Part shown: positions 57,104 through 64,000 of the stretch, in pieces | Layout: the number at the start of each line of letters is the position of its first letter | Position numbering within the stretch: position 1 is the first letter of the stretch | NCBI RefSeq assembly: GCF_963678635.1 | Contig: NC_087065.1 | Span: forward strand, 19,851,623-19,915,622 | DNA from: Symsagittifera roscoffensis | Lineage: Eukaryota; Xenacoelomorpha; Acoela; Convolutidae | Direction of reading: 5' to 3' | Length of the DNA: 64,000 bases | Position numbers and translations under genes: made by a program | Notes under the pieces: model-generated | Told to the model about the DNA's origin: nothing | Databases searched by the model: none | Seen by the model: the letters and a program-made list of their open reading frames with translations, nothing else

Positions 57104-59452
57104 TTAGTGGAATATTTCTTTTCGGCTGCGTTTAAGAATCGTGATGCAAACGAGATAGGGCGCCACCGTTGTACCCAATTGCTCTAAAACCGCTCCAAGA
57201 CCATTATGGCTTGCGTCGCAGACAACTCTAATGTCTTTATGAATATCAAAATGTTTTAATTCAACTATGTTTGCGACCCCCAATTTAATGTTTCGAAAAG
57301 CATTTTCACATTCCGCGGTCCAGTTATATTCATTTCTCTTGCTAAGAAGTGGCCTTAATGGAGCTGACATCTCCGCTATCGCTGGTAAATATTTATGCAA
57401 GCTGTGAATTGAGCCCATAAATGATTTCAATTGAGTGACTGTTTTAGGAGCGTTTAATGCGTCTATCGGCGATGTTTTGCGTTTAAGCGGCGTAACCCCC
57501 GTTTCGGTTATACTATGGCCAAGCCACTCGCATTCTCTTTTCGCAAACTCGCATTTTGGTAGTTTCAAAGATATGTTTTCGCGATTTAGTTTCCTGAGGA
57601 TCTTTTCAACCAAGGAGATGTGTTCGACTTCCGTTCCCTTGGTTGTAACCAAAATATCATCAATAAACGCGTTCGCTTGTGGGAATTCGTTCAAAATTGA
57701 GTCCATTACTCGTTGAAACTCTGCCGGCATGGACGTTAGCCCGTAAAACCCTGTCCGGAATCGGTATGTTCCCGTTGACCGTCCGCCCACCAGAGAAAAA
57801 TTACAGTGCACGCTTGTTTCTTCACTAAGTGGTAGTTGCCCATACGCGTACGTTAGATCCATCGTAGTAAAATACACCTCCCCTTGTTTTTTCTCGGAAA
57901 TAAGCTGTCCTATTGTATCTACAAGTTCTTCTATATTTGGCATTTGGTATTTGTTTTTATGAACTTGTTTATTAAGCTCTCGAGATTCCAATGCTAACTT
58001 CACGGACCCGTCTTTTTTTACGGTGATGACGATCGGAGAAACAAAATATCGATCCGAACATTCTTTCAACTTTTCTATATGTCCCTGGGTTAATAGCTTA
58101 TCAATTTCCTTGTCCACCTTTTCTTGGAGCGATACCGGCACTCTCCGTCCCTTCTGCTGCACTGGTACAAGATTTTTGAAAAATTCCGCTTGAACCTTGT
58201 AGTTCCTAATTTTTCCGTCTCTAGTAAAAGGTTTTGGGAATAGCTTACTGAAGTATAATTGCCATTGGTCCATCTGCTCATCCTCCGATTCGTTGTGCCC
58301 TTCCTCACATGAATTGTCTTCCGTCCCCTGGATGTTCATTAATTCCCCCCCTGGATCTGCTTGCATCAACTGGAGTCCGAGTTTTCCCATCAAATCACGA
58401 CCCACGATGGATGGTCTGGTCCCCCCAATGACTCGGACTTCTGCTTTCGTCTTCCAGCCGTTTGATGCTAACTCGAGTTCCATTCTGCCCAACATCTTGA
58501 TCCGATTGTTGCTGTAATCCCGGAAACCGTCATCGTCAGCGTCATCTTGTTTTAAGTTAATTCCCGCTCTTCCCACTGTTCTCCTCAAATCGTCTAATGT
58601 TAGGATGGATATCGGCGATTCACTGTCGATCCAGATGTTCATCGGGTGTCCATTGATATATATTTTGAGTTTAGGTCCGGCAACTTTCAATAATGTCTCT
58701 TTCTTCCGTCTGATTGCCATAACCATGTAGCCGTCGGAACTTTCTGATGACCAGCTGTGGTGTTCTCGTTTAACGAAACTCACTGAATTCGTTGCAACTT
58801 GGGGCCCCACGTCATCCGAGGGGGTATCTTCTTCCTCGAATAGCTCATCCCCTTGGATTAGTCCAACTGGTTGACCCCCCCCCCCCCTTGACTGTCGTTT
58901 TCCCCGGCAAGTCCTCTCAAAATGCCCGACCTTTTTGCAAAAGTTGCATGTGACGGCTCTTGCTGGGCATCGCTGTCGGTGTTCTGGTGTGAAGTTCGGT
59001 TGATCGCAATTGTAACATCTTCGTTCTTGCATTCGTTCTTGTGTTCGACCTCCTCCACGATTTGAGTATTGGCCCCGTCCCCTTGGCATTCCTCGTCCCC
59101 TGGATCCACGAATATTGCTGATTGGTTCCGTTTTGATCTGCAGGGAACCCCCTGGCGATGGATAAACCGCTCCCGTGGAACCGGATGCGACGCCCTTGTA
59201 AGTCTTTGCGTACTTGTCTCCTCTTTCATACGACATCGCGATTCTCAATGCTTCCTCCGGGGTCTTAGTTTCCCGACACAGCTCGTTCTGAGCGTCCCTG
59301 TTCCTCATATTGAATATAAATATGTCTCTCACCATTTTCCGCTCCTGGGTGCCCAAATTGCATCTTGCCGCCATTCCGCTAAGTTCTGCATAGAACGATT
59401 CTAAGCTTTCCCCCTCCTTTTGTTTCCTCGATAACATCTGGGTACGTTTCAT
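57104..59452 (-). CDS. Ty3/gypsy gag C-terminus, protease, reverse transcriptase and RNase H start
   Basis: This 782-residue frame begins in the gag capsid region. It has an RGG-rich segment (about 116-136) and two zinc knuckles (C146, C149, H158, C162; C169, C172, H177, C182). The protease active site is WIDSESPISIL, with D276-S277 but Glu where Gly is expected. Reverse transcriptase follows from about residue 420 with MDLTYAYGQL, the FIDD catalytic motif at 597-600 and CEWLGHSI. RNase H starts with CDASHNGLGAVLEQ (D746). The frame is lost near 57165; the rest of RNase H (including an intact TDHKAL) is in other frames down to 56875. Gag and pol are in one frame, so no separate gag stop is seen. 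Confidence 0.93.
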   Translation of the reverse strand: MKRTQMLSRKQKEGESLESFYAELSGMAARCNLGTQERKMVRDIFIFNMRNRDAQNELCRETKTPEEALRIAMSYERGDKYAKTYKGVASGSTGAVYPSPGGSLQIKTEPISNIRGSRGRGMPRGRGQYSNRGGGRTQERMQERRCYNCDQPNFTPEHRQRCPARAVTCNFCKKVGHFERTCRGKRQSRGGGGQPVGLIQGDELFEEEDTPSDDVGPQVATNSVSFVKREHHSWSSESSDGYMVMAIRRKKETLLKVAGPKLKIYINGHPMNIWIDSESPISILTLDDLRRTVGRAGINLKQDDADDDGFRDYSNNRIKMLGRMELELASNGWKTKAEVRVIGGTRPSIVGRDLMGKLGLQLMQADPGGELMNIQGTEDNSCEEGHNESEDEQMDQWQLYFSKLFPKPFTRDGKIRNYKVQAEFFKNLVPVQQKGRRVPVSLQEKVDKEIDKLLTQGHIEKLKECSDRYFVSPIVITVKKDGSVKLALESRELNKQVHKNKYQMPNIEELVDTIGQLISEKKQGEVYFTTMDLTYAYGQLPLSEETSVHCNFSLVGGRSTGTYRFRTGFYGLTSMPAEFQRVMDSILNEFPQANAFIDDILVTTKGTEVEHISLVEKILRKLNRENISLKLPKCEFAKRECEWLGHSITETGVTPLKRKTSPIDALNAPKTVTQLKSFMGSIHSLHKYLPAIAEMSAPLRPLLSKRNEYNWTAECENAFRNIKLGVANIVELKHFDIHKDIRVVCDASHNGLGAVLEQLGTTVAPYLVCITILKRSRKEIFH

Positions 59453-59831
59453 TTCGCTCTTTCTGTAAGAGAGCTACACAGGTATCCAAAAAACGCGGGT
59501 ATCGTATTGTTTCCATATTTAAATGTGGATGCTGATTATGCAAGGCTCTCTGTCCCTCGTGTCCCAGGCATAGGTACAGATTCGATATCAGTGTACGTTC
59601 ACCTTCTTCCCTTGGTTTGCCACCAATGTCACCCAGGTCATTAATCTGTGCTTCAGTCAATGTCGATGCAAAGTAAAATTCCGACGAGACTAGTCCATGT
59701 TTCGCCACCATTGCCCAATGAAATCGTTGTTTCCAGTGTTCCCATAAGAGTTGTGGTTCCGCCTGATTCGGAGGCCAGAATGCCACAATTCCAAGGGGGT
59801 TTTTCCCCCCTCCATCCACTGGCTGCGCCAT
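59379..59831 (-). CDS. gag: Ty3/gypsy gag N-terminal part
   Basis: The start is ATG at 59829-59831 (MAQPVDGGGKNPLGIVAFWP), chosen because it matches the MAQ start and LTR junction of the first element. An in-frame extension upstream into the LTR is not coding. The region encodes a WEHWKQRFHWAM segment and a helical HEGQRALHNQ stretch. The useful frame shifts near 59450 into the 57104-59452 frame; the remaining codons to 59379 are out of frame. A shift inside the capsid region would disable gag unless it is a sequencing error. Confidence 0.85.
   Translation of the reverse strand: MAQPVDGGGKNPLGIVAFWPPNQAEPQLLWEHWKQRFHWAMVAKHGLVSSEFYFASTLTEAQINDLGDIGGKPREEGERTLISNLYLCLGHEGQRALHNQHPHLNMETIRYPRFLDTCVALLQKERNETYPDVIEETKGGGKLRIVLCRT
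59821..59830 (-). other. Primer-binding site overlapping the gag start
   Basis: TGGCGCAGCC follows the LTR directly. It shares its first eight bases with the site at 4010-4019. The last LTR base supplies the A of the gag ATG. Confidence 0.6.
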
Positions 59832-60060
59832 AACAAGGAATGACAAAACAATGGCTGTTAAATACTGAATTGACTGTCTTCTAGTTCGCATAAATAAGAG
59901 AGTGAACTAGAGGTCAACGCATAACAGCTAGACAGTTCTAGGCTGATTGACAGGCAGGAACCAAACTCACACTTAATTATAGTGTGAGAACTCTCAGAGA
60001 TAAGTAGATAAAGAAATAGCAACTAGGATGAATGACAACTGAACATTGTAGCCCCTGACA
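59831..60060 (-). repeat. 5' LTR of the Ty3/gypsy element (230 bp)
   Basis: Partner of 53884-54113; it starts TGTCAGGGGC at 60060. The hairpin ctcacact...agtgtgag lies at 59966-59988. In element orientation a TTATGCG/TTATTTATG-like AT-rich stretch near 59890 could be core promoter, but this is not established. Confidence 0.93.
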
Positions 60061-60355
60061 ACATTGTGAGTATTTATTTCAGGCACTTATCTAATTCGAA
60101 AAACAAAACAATTAATAAAACACCACATCAAGAGTTTTTTGGGGATTCATCAAATTGATTTTTTGAGCTTTTAAAAAACTAAAAACTATCTTTATGTTTC
60201 TTTAAAAAAAACTAAAAACTATCTTTTATAAAAACCGTATTTTTCAAAACAATTTTCAGCATTGACTAACTGGTTCCTCCCTAATATTGAACAGTTTTGC
60301 AAGAAAAAATTACTTTGAAATGCTGCACGAGCAGAATGATTAAAAAGGTTCTTAC
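60061..60355. other. Right flank of the retrotransposon, with a consensus splice donor
   Basis: acatt|GTGAGT at 60061-60071 on the plus strand would serve as donor for the split coding segment at 53676. No other gene on this strand is seen. Confidence 0.35.
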
Positions 60356-60476
60356 AGGTCGGTGCTACCGTATGCCATCTCCAATCCAGCAGCATCGATG
60401 GCCTTGTCGTAGGAAGAGGTGCGCTGATAATAACTGTTTCCAGATGCCACGACTGAACGAGAGGTCATGTAGTCAT
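60356..60476 (-). CDS. Internal exon of the large-intron gene (exon 2 of those found)
   Basis: The acceptor GTTAGTTTTTGCAG precedes 60476. The frame, entered with two bases, reads DYMTSRSVVASGNSYYQRTS and then SYDKAIDAAGLEMAYGSTD, reaching CT|GTAAGA at 60355. The sequence is GC-rich and clearly coding-like. If the donor is not used, TAA follows one codon later (60352-60354), which would make this a last exon. Entry and exit phases match 61461-61530 and 37029-37152. It is Ser/Tyr-rich and could be a phosphorylated cytoplasmic tail (inference). Not recognised. Confidence 0.65.
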
Positions 60477-61460
60477 CTGCAAAAACTAACGATCAGCTGA
60501 ATTGTTTTTGTTCTGAACACTACAGAAAAAAAACAGCGAAGAACTATGGCGCAGGATGGATTGTTTTTCATTGCCTCAAAGAAGTATCGTATGATTCCAA
60601 GTATGGTACAAAGAAAAACCTATTCAGCCGTGCATCACGGTTGAAAGGGTTTTTATATGTACCATAATTTGGCAAATCGAAAAGTTGTCTCTATCGAGAT
60701 CAACTTTGTCTAATTCAACCTCACCTCGTTAAAAAAGAAGCTGCGCGAAATTTAGAAAAAAAAGATCTTAAAACTAAAGAATTGCTTTTTTTCAACTTGT
60801 TTTTCAAATTATGAAAATTTTCTATCTTTAAATTTTTCAAAACCGAAATTATTGTGATCAGAAAAACTCTTGCTAACTTGTACTTCCTTATTGTGAAGTG
60901 CAAGATTCACTGTAAGCCGATGAAGATAGTGGGTCTATATCGGTTTATAGAGAAACATGCACTTCAAAAAATATTGAAATAAGGAAGTATAGATACTAAG
61001 TACATGTTTTTCTGGCATCAGTTATTCTAGAAAAAAATAGAAATTAGATTTTAAAAACAAGTTGTTTATCTATCATACCTTAATTTTAACTCAAGGCCTG
61101 ATATAAATCTGTAACTAACGTATTTTTTTCTGACGAGGAATATTTATTTTTTGAGAAAAATTTCTGGTCAGAAATTTGTTATAAAGTGTTCAAGCAGCAT
61201 GGATTTTCTTTGAATACATATCTCTAATCTGAACTCTAGGCAAATCCAGAAAATCTAGGCATATCTAGAAAATTTGCAAATATAAGCTATCGCTAGCCAG
61301 AAAAAAAAACCTGTAGGGACTCGAACCACCAACCTTATGTTTTTCACACAAAAAGAAACTACAAGGCAATGAAATTGAATGAACTCATTTTTTTGAAGGA
61401 ACAAACGATAAAAAACCATAAAATTTTTATTGAAACTTTAAATAACAACCATAGCTTTAC
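60477..61460. other. Intron, with a tRNA T-arm-like remnant
   Basis: A 984-bp intron of the large-intron gene. Around 61313-61333 the minus strand reads ggttggtggttcgagtccc, like a tRNA B box, but the rest does not fold as a tRNA. Confidence 0.4.
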
Positions 61461-61530
61461 CTTCGTACTCCCTTTCTTCGCAACATTTCAGGCATTTCTT
61501 CACACATTTTGGACACTTCCTCACAATCAG
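61461..61530 (-). CDS. Exon of the large-intron gene, Cys-rich basic segment (exon 1 of those found)
   Basis: Taken from the acceptor-like gattcaacag (61531) to donor GTAAAG (61460), the frame reads LIVRKCPKCVKKCLKCCEER and then EYE with one base over. That base plus the next exon's two give Asp and keep the frame open. Clustered Cys and Lys just inside a hydrophobic LIV suggest a palmitoylated juxtamembrane segment following a transmembrane helix on an upstream exon (inference). An alternative frame with GTAAAG runs into an immediate stop in the next exon. The exact start is uncertain; gtgacag at 61544 is another acceptor option. Confidence 0.45.
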
Positions 61531-61735
61531 CTGTTGAATCAGAACACCTGTCACGGATGGGAGACTTTACGATTTTATTATTACTAATCCAAATAGATAT
61601 GATGTATTAACTTCTTAAAAATATGAGAATAATCTCTTTTTTGAAAAAAAAAGAGAACTGAACTCGTCTTCTAGGTGGAGAGTACTCCACCTGACTGTTC
61701 AATTTTATGTTTGAATTTAGCAGTTCTTTCTTGAA

Positions 61736-61963
61736 ATGGATTTGGCTGACTTTCGTAGCAGATTAGCTTTTAGAGGTTATAACGAGAGGTTAGAGATATT
61801 TTCAAGAGGTTATACCTCACAAAAACAATTTACAGAAGAAAGTTTCTCGGAGTTTCTTTTAGTTTTTCAATGGGAAGGAAAAAGTTGGGCGGAATTATCT
61901 AACACTGGAGGGAAATACCTGAAAAAAAAACGGAAGCACCTAAACACACAGGCTGATCCATAG
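61736..61963 (+). CDS. Small protein-like open frame, unrecognised
   Basis: 75 codons from ATG (MDLADFRSRLAFRGYNERLE) to TAG at 61961. It is rich in charged and aromatic residues, with SEFLLVFQWEGKSWAEL and a basic KKKRKHLN end resembling a nuclear localisation signal. It has better composition than other short frames in the window. An acceptor-like tttagcag lies just upstream, so it could be an exon. No family recognised. Confidence 0.3.
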   Translation: MDLADFRSRLAFRGYNERLEIFSRGYTSQKQFTEESFSEFLLVFQWEGKSWAELSNTGGKYLKKKRKHLNTQADP

Positions 61964-63010
61964 TTTTCCTTCCGTCCCTTAAGCGACGTGGTTTGAACAA
62001 AAAATTGAAGTTTTTATTCGGGATAGCTTTATATGACACTTTATAACAGAGCTGCAATTACGTCATCAGCACATTTTTATCATCGTTGAAAGTCATTTTT
62101 ATCAAAACCCGTTTCAATTATTGAAAAATTATCACAAATTGAATTCCGGAGAACATAACATTTCGTTGGGTCGGGCTTGGAAAAAATGTAATAACACATC
62201 TTGAAAGAAATGATAGTTTCAGTTAAAATGTCAACATTTTTTCCTGACAAGCAAATCTTGAATGGCTGCAAATTATGGGCACAGTTTGAACTTTAAATAT
62301 TTGCAAAAGAGAATTGATAAGGAAAGTTAAGTGCAGTCTGCGTCGTAAAACTCCAAGATAACTTAATGTTCAAAAAACAATTGGGAAATCATTATGAAGA
62401 TAAACCCTTATCATATATTCATGTTTAACATAAAATGCTCAGGTCACTTTTTGGGGATGTCCCAACAAAGCAAAGTTTTCGGAGCAGTCCCAAGTTGAAA
62501 AAAAAAATTTTCTCGGAAATCAATTTACCAAAAAAATCTGCTTTTTCAGCTTAAAACGAGGATACACCAGTTAGTCTGACATAAAAAACAACGTTTCATA
62601 GCGCAACTACCCATGAGTGCCGGACACCAGGCCTCATTATTTCAGGCAAAATTACATAAATAGGGGGTTCAGGCCGAAAGAAATATGTAAGTTCGTGGAA
62701 GTAGTAAGAGATCATGGGCTCAAAACACGTAAGTTGGTCGTTTCTAAACATAAAACAACTGCTATAAAAATCATATTCAATTTCTTAAACGTCAATTTTT
62801 TTGTCAAACAACACTATCATTCACAGATTTTTTTATGAACTATGCATTCCAAAAACAGTTGATTGAGTATCACAAAAAAACACTCGATTAATTTAAGTAA
62901 TAAACAACTATTTGACTAACTTTATTCAGCAGTCCCTAAGTAAACACACTTCGGCAAATTTTTCATACACTCGAAAAGTTAAAAATTTGGCTTGAAACCC
63001 CTGTTGGCTT
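61964..63010. other. Unassigned DNA
   Basis: A plus frame at 62617-62838 and an overlapping alternative frame are both weakly protein-like near gtaagt motifs (62687, 62730). I cannot choose between them and call nothing. Confidence 0.35.
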
Positions 63011-63876
63011 CCCGGGTTGACCCCCATAGACCCAAAATGCTAGTCATACAATTCCATGAACTAGCGTGAAAACAAACTAATCAATCAAAATTCATACTTT
63101 TTGCTAAAATGGTGTCATCGTAATTTCGAAGATCTTTTTCGTTGTTTTGGCATAAAATTCAGTGTATCGTACCAAACAAAGAAAAGAAAAACTTTTGTTA
63201 AAAAACACTGCTAATCATACAATTGCCATATATGGAAATTGTATGACTAGCATTTTTTTGATGGCGACAACAAAGTAAATTTGAATCTGCATCAAAATGT
63301 TTTTTGTTTTTCATTTAACCGCAAGCAAAATTTATTTTTTTGTGCATAACGTAGTCCTGGATACACTAATAATAAAATTTTTCCCCTTTCGCCCAATAAA
63401 TTTTTTCAATTGTTTTGTATGGCATGTTTATGTAAGCCTTGATCATTATCTGATAAGTTAAAAATTCAAATTTTAAAAAATAATCAGCATTAAAAATTTT
63501 TGCCAAAACTTGAAAGTTTGATAATTTTGTTATATTATTTGTGAAGGACAGATTTAGGACATTTCAAACCGTTTACAATGCATTTTTAAAGCGAGACGAT
63601 CAAACCTATGGTAATTTTACGTTTGAGCAACCCCAAGGTTTTGTCAGTTGTGTTCGTTTACGAACACAACCAAAAAGTTTTGAGAAACTAAAAAGTAAAA
63701 AATCATAATTTTTGGTTTATGGAAAAATGCTAGTCCTACAAATTCCATATATGAAAAGTGACCATTCATAGATCTTTCATGCAATTTTCTGTGTTAATGA
63801 AATTGCATGAAATATGTATGATTAGCATTTTTTATACATGAAAAAATATGCGAGCAGCATTTTTGGTCAACCCGGG
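63011..63876. repeat. Fold-back repeat with CCCGGGTTGACC ends (866 bp)
   Basis: The left end cccgggttgacccccataga, then aaaatgctagtcatacaattccat, is inverted at the right end as gcatttttggtcaacccggg. Internal pairs such as ctaatcatacaattgccata/tatggaaattgtatgactag can also pair. It is the longest member of the family at 7362 and 44057. No coding capacity. Confidence 0.65.
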
Positions 63877-64000
63877 TTGTTGTTCTAAAGCCATTAATTA
63901 TATAACATAATGATTTTTAATGAAAATTCTAGTCTTCTTTTGAAAGCAGTTTTGTTCTCAATTTTTAATGATCGGAGCAATAAGCCAAGCACAAAAATTG
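63877..64000. other. Window end, no feature
   Basis: AT-rich, nothing supported. Confidence 0.5.

Larger units (their letters stand above)
53884..60060 (-). mobile_element. Full-length Ty3/gypsy LTR retrotransposon with two LTRs
   Basis: Two 230-bp LTRs (53884-54113 and 59831-60060), almost identical, flank a minus-strand gag-pol of the Ty3/gypsy order gag, protease, RT, RNase H, integrase. The total is 6177 bp. The coding region is nearly complete but has frameshifts in gag (about 59450), RNase H (about 57165, 57070 and a poly-A run at 56972-56980) and after integrase (about 54720). LTR similarity implies a recent insertion. The indels could be real decay or sequencing error at homopolymers. 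No direct target duplication is visible (left agggc, right acatt). No env-like frame is present. Confidence 0.95.

Noticed and set aside
58858-59404. Frames overlapping gag on both strands
   Set aside because: Shadows of the zinc-knuckle and RGG-rich gag region.
1-64000. CRISPR arrays, operons, bacterial promoters or ribosome-binding sites
   Set aside because: The window is eukaryotic; no regularly spaced repeat array with unique spacers is present.

Overview
The window looks like nuclear DNA from an animal. It is AT-rich, intron-containing and crowded with transposable elements. It carries a class A GPCR, a two-exon caspase-fold gene, several exons with GT-AG splice signals and two Ty3/gypsy LTR retrotransposons. 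There is no bacterial gene organisation. The phylum cannot be fixed from sequence alone; an invertebrate such as a tunicate is a guess. Positions 45301-45500 are a 200-N assembly gap.

Layout. 1-4260 is a decayed Ty3/gypsy element on the minus strand that runs off the left edge, with its 5' LTR at 4020-4260. 6033-7087 is a 532-bp tandem duplication. 7203-8039, 12487-12892, 44057-44312 and 63011-63876 belong to a fold-back repeat family. 9317-10507 (minus) is a single-exon GPCR. 22731-27393 and 27855-31658 are two direct copies of a 4-5 kb segment holding eroded open frames, separated by a TIR element. 39970-44056 is a threefold tandem array. hAT-like MITEs (17855, 35421, 37444, 39077, 50909) and a Helitron/Helentron-like family (19693, 28183, 37990, 51227) are scattered through the middle. 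46353-48312 (minus) is the caspase-like gene. 53884-60060 (minus) is a full-length Ty3/gypsy element with two 230-bp LTRs.

Host genes. Besides the GPCR and the caspase-like gene, five short minus-strand segments (61530-61461, 60476-60356, 37152-37029, 36129-35889, 19042-18864) have matching splice phases. They assemble into the 3' end of one large-intron gene of unknown identity. They join into 245 codons including the stop and look like a membrane protein's cytoplasmic tail. Its 23-kb intron holds the caspase-like gene and the LTR element; its 17-kb intron holds the duplicated segment. A plus-strand coding segment (53676-53883) runs straight into the retrotransposon, with a consensus splice donor just past the far side.

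Much of the remaining sequence is AT-rich DNA with low-complexity runs in which I see no gene. Most short open frames there look like chance.
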